The notes: a model not told the origin generated them from the sequence alone. DNA of 64,000 nucleotides from Streptomyces bungoensis (GCF_001514215.1 NZ_KQ948862.1:124001-188000); one strand, 5' to 3'; counted from the first letter of the stretch, positions 7,584 to 16,625 are shown. Numbers and translations: made by a program.

Positions 7584-10500
7584 CTAACGCTCCTGCTGGT
7601 GAGTGGGGCTCGGGAAGCTGCCGGTCTGGCCGCCGCCGGCCTGACGGCCCTGAGCGATGCCCCGACGGAGATTGGTCAGCCGGCCGCGTACGTCGTCAGG
7701 CGCACGGGAGACCTGCGGACCGCTCTGGTGCTGTTGCTGCTGCGCCGTGCCCGGGACGAGGTTCGCCCGGGGCACCCGCCGCGGCAGGCCGGAGGTGGTG
7801 ACACCGCCGGCCGCGGGCTGCCGGACGCGCTCCGCCTGCCGGACGAGTTCGTCGTTCGGCGAGGTGCGCCAGGAGCCGGTGGTGGAGGAATGGTGCGGGC
7901 CCGCGGGGGCCTGCTGCTGCGGAGCCTGGGCCGGAACCGCGGCTGGTGCCGCCTCCTGCTGCCCGCCCTGCTGTCCGCCGTGGAACCAGTTGGTCTCCAG
8001 CGTGTCGTACAGCGGGGTGCGGCCGTCGCCCGGACCGCTGGCCGGCGGAAGTGCCCAGCCGTCACCCGGTCCGCGTCCGTTGTCCGGCTGCTGCCGGACC
8101 GGACGCTGCTGCGGGGCCTGCGGCGCGGGGGCCTGCGGGCGCGGGGCGCCGAAGTCGGCGCGGCCGCCCGGCTGGGGACCCTCGAACCGGCCGGTGTCCG
8201 CCGGGCCCTGGCCCGGGCGGCCGGGCAGCGCGTGCCGCCCGGTGGAGCTGCCGTCGAAGCCGCCGCCGTAGCCGTTGTCGTAGGCCTGCGGGGCCGCGAA
8301 CTGGCCCGTGCTCTGCGGGTCCTGCTGCCCGGGCGCCGGCGTGCCGAACACGTCGGAGCGGACGAACGGATCCGTGCCGCCCTGCTGACCGAACTGGCCC
8401 GGCTGCTGCGGCTGCACGTTCGGGCGCGGGAACTGGCCCGTGGAGCCGCCGGCCGTTCCGAAGTCCGGGCGCGGGAACTCGCCCGTGGCGGACGGACCCT
8501 GCCGGTCGTCGATGCGGGGCATCTCCGCGGTCGCGCCCGGGCCCTGCCGGTCGTCGATGCGCGGCATGCGCGAGGTGTGCGCCGGGTCCTGCTCGTCGTG
8601 GCCGCGCGGGGTGTCCAGCGAGGCACGTGAGAGCGGGGCGCCGTCGTTCCAGTCCGGGGTGCGCGCGGGCGGGTTGGCGCCGGGCAGCTCGGCCCGCGGA
8701 CCGCCCCGCGGCGGCAGTTGCGGCTGACGGCCCTGGTCGGGGCCGGCGGCGGCGCCGCGCGGCGCCGCCGCACCGCGACCGCCGAAGGCGTCCTGCTGCT
8801 GCGGTCCGCCGGGGTTCGCGGCCTGCAGGCCCTGCGGGGCACCCGGCGCCTGGGAGGGGCCGCCGAAGCCGCCCGCACCGGCACCCGCCGCAGCTCCCGG
8901 CCGGCCGCCCTGCTGCGGCGCACCCGGTCCCTGCGGTCCGCGTGCTCCGCCCGGCGCACCGGGACGGGCGCCGGGGCCCGAACCGGGCAGCGCGGCCCGG
9001 GGACCCTGACCGGAGCCGACCTGGCCGCGCGGGCCCGGACCGGCACCGAGGAGTCCGCCGCCGGCGGGGGCACCGCCGAGGGCGCCGCCCTGGCCGCCGT
9101 TGCCGGCCGCGCGGCGGGCGGCCGCGGCACCGGCCGCGGCCTGCGCGGCGGCCGGACCACCGGTCGGCGCGGGGGCGCCGGGCTTGCCCGGAGCGGGCTT
9201 CTTGCCGCCCTGCGCGACGTCGACGGGCAGCATGACCAGCGCGGTCGTACCACCGGAGTCGGAGGGGCGCAGCTGGATGCGGATGCCGTGGCGCTGCGAT
9301 AGCCGGCCGACCACGAACAGACCCATGCGGCGGGAGACGGAGACGTCCACGGTGGGCGGCGAGGCGAGCCGTTCGTTGATCGCCGCGAGGTCCTCGGGGG
9401 AGAGGCCGATGCCGGTGTCGTGGATCTCGATCAGCACGCGGCCGTCGGGCAGCGCGTGACCGGTGACCTTGACCTTGGTCTGCGGGGAGGAGAACGAGGT
9501 GGCGTTCTCGAGCAGCTCGGCGAGCAGGTGCACGAGGTCGTTGACGACGCGGCCGGCGACCTCGGTCGTCGGCACGGCGGCCAGCTCGATGCGCTCGTAC
9601 TGCTCCACCTCGGACGCGGCGGCGCGGAGCACGTCGACCAGCGGCACGGGGCGGGTCCAGCGGCGGCCGGGCTCCTCGCCCGCGAGGACGAGGAGGTTCT
9701 CGCCGTTACGGCGCATACGGGTGGCGAGGTGGTCCAGCTTGAACAGCGACGACAGCTGGTCCGGGTCGGCCTCGCGGGACTCCAGTTCGGAGATCAGCGA
9801 CAGCTGACGCTGGATCAGGCCCTGGGAGCGGCGCGAGAGGTTGGTGAACATCGCGTTGACGTTGCCCCGCAGCAGGGCCTGCTCGGCGGCGAGGCGGACC
9901 GCCTCGCGGTGCACGTCGTCGAAGGCCGCGGCCACCTGGCCGATCTCGTCCCGGGAGTGCACACCGACCGACTCCACGGACGTGTCCACGTCCTGCGGGT
10001 CGGACTCCGACAGCTGCTTGACCAGCTCGGGCAGACGGTCCTGGGCGACCTTGGTGGCGGTCTCCTGCAGGCGGCGCAGCGAGCGGATCATGGAGCGGGC
10101 CACCACGAAGGCGCCGACCAGGGAGATGCCGAGCACCAGCAGGATCAGCGCACCGGAGATGATCGCGTCCTGCTCGGAGGACGCCTTCAGCTCGCGGGCC
10201 TTCTGCTCCATGTCCTCGAGCAGCGAGCGCTCGACGTTCTTCATCTGCTGGATCTTGGTGGAGCTGTCGTCCAGCCAGTCCCGGTACGAGCGGGCCGGCA
10301 GGCTGTCCAGACCGCTCGGGGACTCCAGGACCCGCTTGGCGTACAGGTCCGCGGACTGGATGATCGCGTTGCCGTCCTCGATCGGCTTCAGCAGCGCGTC
10401 CGGGTTCTCGCTGCTGTAGATCTTCCGGAAGATCGAGATCTGGGAGTTCTCGCTCTGGTACGCCGACTCGCCGTAGAGCTGGTCGTTCCGGGAGAGGTGA

Positions 10501-11363
10501 CCCTTGGTGGTGTTGCTGGAGGTCAGTGCCGCGGCGATGACGGCGCGCTGCACCGAGGCGTACTCCTTGGCGGTGGAGAAGGCCGCCAGGGCACGGGTGC
10601 GCGAGATCATCTCCGGGTTGCTGGACGCCTCGGCCATGGACTGGGAGAGGTCGATCAGCTGGGTGATCAGGCGGTGGTACGCCTCGACCGTCTGCGTCGA
10701 GTTGTTCTTCGACTTGTAGGCGTCCTTGCGGATCCGGGCGAGGTCGTCGAGCTGGTTGGCGAGGCTCACCAGGGTGTCGCGGACACCCTGGAGCTGGCCG
10801 CTCTTGCTCGCCGCGTCGATCTGCTCGGACGCGTTCAGGAAGTTCTCGCGGGCCCGGTCGGTCTTGTCCTGGTAGCCCTTGACCGTGTAGTCGCTCGGCT
10901 GCAGACCGTGGGAGAGCGGACCGGCGGACTGGTCGCGCTCGTCCTGCAGCGCCTGGGCCAGTTCCGTGGCCTGCTTGGTCATGTCCGTCAGCAGCTTCAT
11001 GTTGTCGAGCTGCTGGATGTCGGTGATGTTCTGGTCGATGCGCAGCGCGCCCAGCGAGGTCGCCGCGACCACCGGAAGCGCCAGCAGCGACACCAGGCGC
11101 GTGGAGATGCGCCAGTTGCGCATCGCCATGCGCGAGCCGGGGCCGCCGGCACCCTTGGCGGGCTTCACCGCCGGCACCGGGTCCGGGGCCTTCGCGGCGC
11201 CCGCCGAGGAGGACGTGCCGAGGCGCCCGGGGCGCTCACCGCCGTCCCCGGACGGGGCCTGGCCCGGGTTCTGGGCGTGCTGGGGCGAGGAACCGCGGTC
11301 GGTCCCGCCGTGCGCCTCCGGCTCCGCCGAAGCGCTGCCATCCCTCTTGAAACGTCCCTGCAC
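7584..11363 (-). CDS. cvnA1: Conservon sensor-kinase-like protein CvnA, second copy
   Basis: This protein of about 1259 residues has the same plan as CvnA2: membrane segments near residues 94 (LVSLLALPVVAATSLGAL) and 409 (ALILLVLGISLVGAFVVA), a helical extracellular sensor between them, a HAMP linker, and an ATPase domain with HLLAELLENATSFSSP (~616) and EIHDTGIGL (~646). The C-terminal ~550 residues are low complexity, rich in Gly, Pro, Gln and Ala, with two PRIDDRQGP.AT units followed by variants, and end with SGLPRRVP...RAPDDVRGRLTNLRRG. The GTG at 11363 was chosen on the AGAGG site and loss of protein character upstream. Sensor domains differ from CvnA2 far more than the partner proteins do, so the two complexes probably sense different inputs through near-identical outputs. 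Confidence 0.93.
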   Translation of the reverse strand: MQGRFKRDGSASAEPEAHGGTDRGSSPQHAQNPGQAPSGDGGERPGRLGTSSSAGAAKAPDPVPAVKPAKGAGGPGSRMAMRNWRISTRLVSLLALPVVAATSLGALRIDQNITDIQQLDNMKLLTDMTKQATELAQALQDERDQSAGPLSHGLQPSDYTVKGYQDKTDRARENFLNASEQIDAASKSGQLQGVRDTLVSLANQLDDLARIRKDAYKSKNNSTQTVEAYHRLITQLIDLSQSMAEASSNPEMISRTRALAAFSTAKEYASVQRAVIAAALTSSNTTKGHLSRNDQLYGESAYQSENSQISIFRKIYSSENPDALLKPIEDGNAIIQSADLYAKRVLESPSGLDSLPARSYRDWLDDSSTKIQQMKNVERSLLEDMEQKARELKASSEQDAIISGALILLVLGISLVGAFVVARSMIRSLRRLQETATKVAQDRLPELVKQLSESDPQDVDTSVESVGVHSRDEIGQVAAAFDDVHREAVRLAAEQALLRGNVNAMFTNLSRRSQGLIQRQLSLISELESREADPDQLSSLFKLDHLATRMRRNGENLLVLAGEEPGRRWTRPVPLVDVLRAAASEVEQYERIELAAVPTTEVAGRVVNDLVHLLAELLENATSFSSPQTKVKVTGHALPDGRVLIEIHDTGIGLSPEDLAAINERLASPPTVDVSVSRRMGLFVVGRLSQRHGIRIQLRPSDSGGTTALVMLPVDVAQGGKKPAPGKPGAPAPTGGPAAAQAAAGAAAARRAAGNGGQGGALGGAPAGGGLLGAGPGPRGQVGSGQGPRAALPGSGPGARPGAPGGARGPQGPGAPQQGGRPGAAAGAGAGGFGGPSQAPGAPQGLQAANPGGPQQQDAFGGRGAAAPRGAAAGPDQGRQPQLPPRGGPRAELPGANPPARTPDWNDGAPLSRASLDTPRGHDEQDPAHTSRMPRIDDRQGPGATAEMPRIDDRQGPSATGEFPRPDFGTAGGSTGQFPRPNVQPQQPGQFGQQGGTDPFVRSDVFGTPAPGQQDPQSTGQFAAPQAYDNGYGGGFDGSSTGRHALPGRPGQGPADTGRFEGPQPGGRADFGAPRPQAPAPQAPQQRPVRQQPDNGRGPGDGWALPPASGPGDGRTPLYDTLETNWFHGGQQGGQQEAAPAAVPAQAPQQQAPAGPHHSSTTGSWRTSPNDELVRQAERVRQPAAGGVTTSGLPRRVPRANLVPGTAQQQQHQSGPQVSRAPDDVRGRLTNLRRGIAQGRQAGGGQTGSFPSPTHQQER

Positions 11364-11934
11364 TAGCGTCGCAACCTCTGGACCAGGCGCCCCTCCGTTC
11401 GCACGGAGGGACACGGTGTCGGCGTCTTGGAGAGCGCCCTGAATACGCCCCCCGGGTGGTCTTGAGTGACCGGCGCTGGCTCCCCCTCTCGCCGCCACTC
11501 GGCGCTGCGTTGCGCCCCCTGCGCGCCGGCTCGATCCCGCGGCGGTCCGTGGAATTCCAGCACAGTGCAGGATCTCCAACAAGGGCCGTACCCCGAGCTG
11601 TGACCTACGTGACGCACCGTGAATCACGGGTCACCGCTGGTGCAGGGTGATTCGGTGGAAAACGGGCATAGGGCTGTGAGTCGCCGCTCGGTGCCGACTG
11701 TCCCAGTCGGCATGATCAGGAGCGGAATGGCAGCTTCAGGGAGTCAATGTCCGTTTCCCTGCCGAGGGTTGTCGGCCCACATTGACCGCTTTGTCCCCCG
11801 GTTCGTGAGCAAACTCACACGAGGATCATGGGGAGTTCGCGACTGTGGCGGGGAATCGGATGTTTAGCCTGACGCTTTACGGAATGGGCGACACTGCCAA
11901 CCCCACCGGACCCGAACTCACAGGACTGACAACC
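11364..11934. promoter_or_regulatory. Divergent regulatory region between cvnA1 and a small ORF
   Basis: These 571 bases hold no recognisable gene. They contain a BldD-type box at 11609-11623 overlapping a perfect 13-bp palindrome (CCGTGA-A-TCACGG, 11617-11629), a 9-bp inverted repeat (11692-11700 with 11704-11712) and a GTGAG/CTCAC hairpin (11805-11818). The density of symmetric sites suggests a heavily controlled promoter region for the conservon and perhaps the small ORF. Confidence 0.5.
11609..11623. promoter_or_regulatory. BldD-like box upstream of cvnA1
   Basis: The 15-mer GTGACGCACCGTGAA fits the BldD consensus NTNACNC(A/T)GNGTNAN at every fixed position but one (C for G). It lies about 250 bases upstream of the cvnA1 start. 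BldD with cyclic di-GMP represses developmental genes, and control of a conservon by it would be sensible, but binding here is inferred. Confidence 0.45.
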
Positions 11935-12129
11935 GTGAAGACGACGATGATGTTCCGCACGATAGCCAACCCGCGGCGCACGACCCTGGCGCACCTCGAG
12001 GACGCCGAGGAACTGCAGGCGCCCGAGCTGCCGGAGCACGGCGTCGAGCTTCCCGCCCAGACGGCCAACCCCCGCCGCACCGTCCTGATGGAGGTTCCGG
12101 TCGCCGCCGGGGCCCCGGCCGACGCGTAG
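11935..12129 (+). CDS. Small protein of unknown function with duplicated ANPRRT motif
   Basis: From the GTG at 11935 the frame codes for 64 residues (60 from the second of two ATGs at 11950). It has no signal peptide or membrane segment. Two similar segments are visible: RTIANPRRTTLAHLED near the start and PAQTANPRRTVLMEVP near the end, separated by an acidic linker rich in Glu, Leu and Pro. An AGGA precedes the GTG, and a very strong hairpin follows 40 bases after the stop, both supporting a real transcript. I do not recognise the family. A peptide precursor or small adaptor are possibilities, but nothing nearby looks like a modifying enzyme. Confidence 0.6.
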   Translation: MKTTMMFRTIANPRRTTLAHLEDAEELQAPELPEHGVELPAQTANPRRTVLMEVPVAAGAPADA

Positions 12130-12168
12130 CAGGGCCGGAGCCGCAGCCGGGCGGGCACCACAGCCGAG

Positions 12169-12219
12169 GAGCGCGGCCCGGAAGATCACGCACCCGCGAG
12201 GATCTTCCGGGCCGCGCTC
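12169..12219 (+). terminator. Strong hairpin terminator
   Basis: A perfect 19-bp stem (12169-12187 with 12201-12219) with a 13-base loop lies just after the small ORF. It is one of the longest stems in the window. Confidence 0.85.
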
Positions 12220-13049
12220 ACTTTGCGCGCGTGCAGGCGGCACCGTGCCGTGCCGGGCGATCATCCTCCGCCGTATCGCGGCCTGCGCCCTCGGCCGCGA
12301 AGGTGAGCCGCTTCTCGCACGCCATGCCCGCCGGCGCGGTCCGCTTCTCCCGCAGCGAGTTCCGGAAGCTTTCCGGCGAGATACCGCTCGCCGCCGAGAC
12401 GCCCGCCGGATACTCGTACGGCCCGGCGAGCTTCCGGACGGCCGGACCCGGGCAGCCCACTTCCGGCGCGGGCTTTCCCCGGAACTGTGTCTTTCCCTTC
12501 CCCGGGGCCGTACCGGTCCGACATCCCATTCCGGCGGTCCGGACTCGCGCCGGGGGCGGATTTCCCGGCGAGTGCGCGGGAAAGACCGAAACGCTTCATG
12601 CGGTCGCGGGCCGGTGTCTGCCGCGCGGCCTCGACGGTGTCGTGCTCGGCGTCGCTGTAGCCGCACGCCGCGATCTGTGCGCCGCCGCGCGGCGCGGCCG
12701 TGGGGCGGTCGCTGCCCCTCGCGCCCCTGGAGGTCAGGACGGTTCACTGCCACGGAATGCGGTGAGGAGGCCGGAGGCGTCCGCTGTTGCAGAAGAAGAC
12801 CCGCGCGATGCAAAGCCGTGTTTTTCCGAGGAGGATTTCCAGGGTTCGATTCCGGCCGTGACGACAGTGGTTCCGGCCGGAGATCACGAGGCGCCCGACG
12901 TGACCGCGGGAGGAATTCGGAATTGCGGCGCGCGGGTTTCCGGACCGGAATTACCCGGCCGCCACGCGCCGCCGCCCGAACGCCGGGCGGCCCGACCGGC
13001 TAACCTGGGGCGTCAGTAAGCCGGTTCTAGTTGAGGGGCGCAGGATCCC
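12220..13049. other. Gene-poor stretch rich in TTCCGG
   Basis: I find no convincing gene here. Long open frames exist on both strands but their translations are Arg/Pro/Gly-rich without any recognisable motif, as expected of shadow frames in GC-rich DNA. The hexamer TTCCGG or its complement CCGGAA occurs about eleven times between 12340 and 12960. The last ~40 bases carry the FAH gene leader. It may be a decayed gene or a structured non-coding region. Confidence 0.5.
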
Positions 13050-13835
13050 GTGCGCATCGCCAGGTTCTCCATCGACGGGAACGTAGCCTTCGGCGCGGTC
13101 GAGGGCGACAAGCAGGACGAACTCGTCCTCGACATCATCAAGGGCATCCCGTTCGCGGACTACGAGCTGTCCGGTACCAAGGTGCCGCTGAGCAAGGTCA
13201 GGCTCCTCCCGCCGGTGCTCCCCAACAAGGTCGTGGCCTTCGGCCGCAACTACGCCGAGCACGCGCGCGAGCTGGGCAACGAGGTGCCCGACGCCCCGTT
13301 CGCCTTCTTCAAGCCCTCCACCTCGGTGATCGGGACCGGCGACGAGATCCAGTACCCGCCCTTCTCCGAGGAACTGCACCACGAGGCCGAGCTGGCCGTC
13401 GTCATCGGCCGGCTGTGCCGCGAGGTCCCGCGCGAGCGCGTCAAGGACGTGATCTTCGGCTACACCTGTGCCAACGACGTCACCGCCCGCGACGTGCAGA
13501 AGCGCGAGAAGCAGTGGGCCCGGGCCAAGGGCTTCGACACCTCCTGCCCGCTCGGCCCCTGGGTGGAGACCGACCTGGACCTCGACCGGGCGAACGACCT
13601 CACCGTCCAGCTCACCGTCAACGGCGAACAGCGTCAGCTGGGCCGCACCAGCGAGATGATCCACCCCATCGAGGACCTGGTCGTCAACATCTCCGAGGCC
13701 ATGACGCTGCTGCCCGGCGACGTCATCCTCACCGGCACCCCCGCGGGGGTCGGCCCCCTCCACGTCGGCGACGAGGTCGCCGTCACCATCGAAGGCATCG
13801 GCACTCTCACCAACAAGGTTGTCAAGCGTGGCTAG
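13050..13835 (+). CDS. Fumarylacetoacetate hydrolase family protein
   Basis: This 261-residue protein belongs to the FAH superfamily. It has the [17 protein letters not shown] entry segment, [15 protein letters not shown], the metal-site region [14 protein letters not shown] (the E..HHE.EL signature), [14 protein letters not shown] and the closing [15 protein letters not shown]. Such enzymes hydrolyse or decarboxylate acylpyruvates and related dicarbonyl compounds with a divalent metal; the exact substrate cannot be told. The GTG start fits family N-termini ([10 protein letters not shown]). The stop overlaps the gltX start by 8 bp, so the two genes are translationally coupled, an arrangement common in actinomycetes. 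Confidence 0.92.
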   Translation: MRIARFSIDGNVAFGAVEGDKQDELVLDIIKGIPFADYELSGTKVPLSKVRLLPPVLPNKVVAFGRNYAEHARELGNEVPDAPFAFFKPSTSVIGTGDEIQYPPFSEELHHEAELAVVIGRLCREVPRERVKDVIFGYTCANDVTARDVQKREKQWARAKGFDTSCPLGPWVETDLDLDRANDLTVQLTVNGEQRQLGRTSEMIHPIEDLVVNISEAMTLLPGDVILTGTPAGVGPLHVGDEVAVTIEGIGTLTNKVVKRG

Positions 13836-15312
13836 CGCACCCGGCTCACCCGTACGCGTCCGTTTCTGCCCCTCGCCCACCGGTAACCCCCACGTGGGCC
13901 TGGTCCGCACCGCCCTGTTCAACTGGGCGTTCGCCCGGCACCACCAGGGCACCCTGGTCTTCCGCATCGAGGACACCGACGCGGCCCGCGACTCCGAGGA
14001 GTCGTACCAGCAGCTCCTCGACGCGATGCGCTGGCTCGGCTTCGACTGGGACGAGGGCCCCGAGGTCGGCGGCCCGCACGCGCCGTACCGCCAGTCGCAG
14101 CGCATGGACCTCTACCAGGACGTCGCCCGGAAGCTCCTCGACGCGGGCCACGCCTACCACTGCTACTGCTCCCAGGAGGAGCTGGACACCCGCCGCGAGG
14201 CCGCCCGCGCCGCCGGCCAGCCGTCCGGCTACGACGGCCACTGCCGCGACCTGAGCGCCGCGCAGGTGGAGGAGTACGAGGCCCAGGGCCGCACCCCGAT
14301 CGTCCGCTTCCGGATGCCCGACGAGACGATCACCTTCACCGACCTGGTGCGCGGCGAGATCACGTACCTCCCGGAGAACGTGCCGGACTACGGCATCGTC
14401 CGCGCGAACGGCGCCCCGCTGTACACGCTGGTCAACCCGGTCGACGACGCGCTGATGGAGATCACCCACGTCCTGCGCGGCGAGGACCTGCTCTCCTCCA
14501 CCCCGCGCCAGATCGCGCTGTACAAGGCGCTGATCGAACTCGGCGTCGCCCGGCAGATCCCGGCCTTCGGCCACCTGCCGTACGTCATGGGCGAGGGCAA
14601 CAAGAAGCTCTCCAAGCGCGACCCGCAGTCCTCGCTGAACCTGTACCGCGAGCGGGGCTTCCTGCCCGAGGGCCTGCTCAACTACCTGTCCCTGCTGGGC
14701 TGGTCGCTCTCCGCGGACCAGGACATCTTCTCGATCGAGGAGATGGTCGCCGCCTTCGACGTCGCGGACGTGAACCCCAACCCGGCGCGCTTCGACCTGA
14801 AGAAGTGCGAGGCGATCAACGCCGACCACATCCGCATGCTCGAGGTGAAGGACTTCACCGAGCGCTGCCGCCCGTGGCTGAAGGCCCCGGCCGCCCCGTG
14901 GGCACCGGAGGACTTCGACGAGGCGAAGTGGCAGGCGATCGCCCCGCACGCGCAGACCCGCCTCAAGGTCCTCTCCGAGATCACCGACAACGTCGACTTC
15001 CTGTTCCTGGCCGAGCCGGTCTTCGACGAGGCGTCCTGGACGAAGGCGATGAAGGAGGGCTCCGACGCCCTGCTCCGCACGGCGAGGGAGAAGCTGGAAG
15101 CGGCCGACTGGACCTCCGCCGAGTCCCTGAAGGAGGCCGTCCTGGCCGCCGGCGAGGCCCACGGCCTCAAGCTCGGCAAGGCCCAGGCCCCGGTCCGCGT
15201 GGCCGTCACCGGCCGCACGGTCGGCCTGCCGCTCTTCGAGTCCCTCGAGGTCCTCGGCCGGGAGAAGACGCTGGCCCGCATCGACGCGGCGCTGGCCAGG
15301 CTGAGCGCGTAA
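13828..15312 (+). CDS. gltX: Glutamyl-tRNA synthetase
   Basis: This 494-residue class I aminoacyl-tRNA synthetase carries the HIGH-type motif [10 protein letters not shown] (residues 15-24) and the KMSKS-type motif KKLSKRD (from residue 259). The GTG at 13828 gives [17 protein letters not shown]; a TTG nine bases earlier is less likely. The enzyme attaches glutamate to tRNA-Glu, and in organisms lacking a glutaminyl-tRNA synthetase also to tRNA-Gln for later amidation by GatCAB. Notably, three tRNA-Glu and two tRNA-Gln genes lie only 0.9-1.4 kb downstream. A 19-bp hairpin terminator follows the gene. Confidence 0.96.
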   Translation: MASAPGSPVRVRFCPSPTGNPHVGLVRTALFNWAFARHHQGTLVFRIEDTDAARDSEESYQQLLDAMRWLGFDWDEGPEVGGPHAPYRQSQRMDLYQDVARKLLDAGHAYHCYCSQEELDTRREAARAAGQPSGYDGHCRDLSAAQVEEYEAQGRTPIVRFRMPDETITFTDLVRGEITYLPENVPDYGIVRANGAPLYTLVNPVDDALMEITHVLRGEDLLSSTPRQIALYKALIELGVARQIPAFGHLPYVMGEGNKKLSKRDPQSSLNLYRERGFLPEGLLNYLSLLGWSLSADQDIFSIEEMVAAFDVADVNPNPARFDLKKCEAINADHIRMLEVKDFTERCRPWLKAPAAPWAPEDFDEAKWQAIAPHAQTRLKVLSEITDNVDFLFLAEPVFDEASWTKAMKEGSDALLRTAREKLEAADWTSAESLKEAVLAAGEAHGLKLGKAQAPVRVAVTGRTVGLPLFESLEVLGREKTLARIDAALARLSA

Positions 15313-15322
15313 CCGGCGCACA

Positions 15323-15364
15323 CGGCAGGGGCGGCACCCGGGACTCCGGGTGCCGCCCCTGCCG
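15323..15364 (+). terminator. Terminator after gltX
   Basis: A perfect 19-bp stem (15323-15341 with 15346-15364) closes on a 4-base loop 11 bases after the gltX stop, directly before the HAD gene. Confidence 0.88.
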
Positions 15365-15391
15365 CTTCGGTTCGGCGGTACCGTCGGGGGC

Positions 15392-16126
15392 ATGGGGATC
15401 AGAGCAGTGGTCTGGGACGTGGACGACACCCTCTTCGACTACACCACCGCCGACCGCGAGGGCATGCGCGCGCATCTGGTGGCCGAGGGGCTGCTCGCCG
15501 GGTACGGGTCGCCGGAGGAGGCCCTGGCGCGCTGGCGGGAGATCACCGACCGGCAGTGGGCCCGCTTCGCGGCCGGCGAGGTCGACTTCGTCACACAGCG
15601 GCGCGACCGCACCCGGGTCTTCCTGGACCGGCCGGGGCTGACGGACGCCGAGGCCGACGACTGGTTCCAGCGGTACGTGACGCACTACGAGGCCGCCTGG
15701 TCCCTCTTCCCGGACGTCCTGCCGGTCCTCGACGCGCTGGCCGCCAGCCACCGGCACGCGGTGCTGTCCAACTCCAGCCTGACCGTCCAGGACCGCAAGC
15801 TGCGGACGCTCGGCGTGCACGACCGCTTCGAGGTCATCCTCTGCGCCGCCGAGCTGGGCGTCTCCAAGCCGGAGCCCGGCGCCTTCCTGGCCGCCTGCGA
15901 GGCCCTCGCGCTGGCCCCGCACGAGGTGGCGTACATCGGGGACCACCCGGAGATCGACGGGCGGGGCGCGGCCGACGCCGGGCTGCTGTCGGTGTGGATC
16001 GACCGCGGCGGCGCGTACGCGACCCTCGATCCGCCCGCCGGCCCGCACCGCATCGCCTCCCTCTCCGAACTCCCCCGGCTCCTCGGCGCCGATACTCGTT
16101 TTGGAGCCCCGTCCACCTTCGGGTAA
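15392..16126 (+). CDS. HAD-family hydrolase
   Basis: This 244-residue haloacid-dehalogenase-type phosphatase has motif I DVDDT with nucleophile D9 and D11, a helical cap, motif II in VLSNSS, motif III lysine in ELGVSKPEPGAF, and motif IV YIGDHPEIDGRGAADAG. It likely dephosphorylates a small metabolite in the cytoplasm; the substrate is unknown. The ATG at 15392 has a GGGGG site before it. The stop codon overlaps the -10 element proposed for the downstream tRNA genes. Confidence 0.9.
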   Translation: MGIRAVVWDVDDTLFDYTTADREGMRAHLVAEGLLAGYGSPEEALARWREITDRQWARFAAGEVDFVTQRRDRTRVFLDRPGLTDAEADDWFQRYVTHYEAAWSLFPDVLPVLDALAASHRHAVLSNSSLTVQDRKLRTLGVHDRFEVILCAAELGVSKPEPGAFLAACEALALAPHEVAYIGDHPEIDGRGAADAGLLSVWIDRGGAYATLDPPAGPHRIASLSELPRLLGADTRFGAPSTFG

Positions 16127-16129
16127 TGT
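16101..16129 (+). promoter_or_regulatory. Probable vegetative promoter of the tRNA array
   Basis: TTGGAG (16101-16106), a 17-base spacer and TAATGT (16124-16129) form a good HrdB-type promoter. Transcription would begin near 16136, about 80 bases before the first tRNA. The -10 box shares its TAA with the stop codon of the HAD gene. Confidence 0.6.
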
Positions 16130-16218
16130 TCTTCCTGCGCCGCCGGGGAGCGGGCCGAAAGGCCGGAAACCCGAGGCGCACAGCTAGAACAAGAACCCCC
16201 CAGGGGCTTGCGTTCCAG

Positions 16219-16290
16219 TGGCCTATGGTGTAATTGGCAGCACGACTGATTCTGGTTCAGTTAGTCTTGGTTCGAGTCCAGGTAGGCCAG
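16219..16290 (+). tRNA. tRNA-Gln (CTG)
   Basis: The 72-base cloverleaf has acceptor arms TGGCCTA/TAGGCCA, anticodon loop TTCTGGT (anticodon CTG) and T-arm TTCGAGT. No CCA is encoded. It is the first gene of a five-tRNA array. Confidence 0.96.
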
Positions 16291-16329
16291 CTCGCAGAGC
16301 TTATCTGCACCCGCGGATCACATCCGCGA

Positions 16330-16402
16330 GCCCCCGTTGTGTAGCGGCCTAGCACGCTGCCCTCTCAAGGCAGTAGCGCCGGTTCGAATCCGGTCGGGGG
16401 TA
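16330..16402 (+). tRNA. tRNA-Glu (CTC)
   Basis: The 73-base gene has acceptor arms GCCCCCG/CGGGGGT, anticodon loop CTCTCAA (anticodon CTC) on a CTGCC/GGCAG stem, and T-loop TTCGAAT. CCA is not encoded. Its anticodon stem differs by one base pair from the two later copies. Confidence 0.96.
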
Positions 16403-16431
16403 CTGATCCTGATCCTGTCGGGATCGCTAGG

Positions 16432-16504
16432 GCCCCCGTTGTGTAGCGGCCTAGCACGCCGCCCTCTCAAGGCGGTAGCGCCGGTTCGAATCCGGTCGGG
16501 GGTA
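16432..16504 (+). tRNA. tRNA-Glu (CTC)
   Basis: This is the second copy of tRNA-Glu with anticodon CTC. The anticodon stem is CCGCC/GGCGG instead of CTGCC/GGCAG, a compensated change relative to the copy at 16330-16402. Confidence 0.96.
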
Positions 16505-16525
16505 CTGACTGGTCTAAACCATCAT

Positions 16526-16597
16526 TGGTCTATGGTGTAATTGGCAGCACGACTGATTCTGGTTCAGTTAGTCTTGGTTCGAGTCCAGGTAGACCAG
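16526..16597 (+). tRNA. tRNA-Gln (CTG)
   Basis: This second tRNA-Gln is identical to the first except for a compensated acceptor-stem change: TGGTCTA/TAGACCA in place of TGGCCTA/TAGGCCA. The anticodon is CTG and CCA is not encoded. Confidence 0.96.
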
Positions 16598-16625
16598 CTC
16601 GGACCTGCGGAAACGCAGTGTCCAG

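Noticed and set aside
12231-13019. 262-codon plus-strand frame in the gene-poor stretch
   Set aside because: The translation has no recognisable domain, overlaps equally long frames in other phases and on the other strand, and has no ribosome site.
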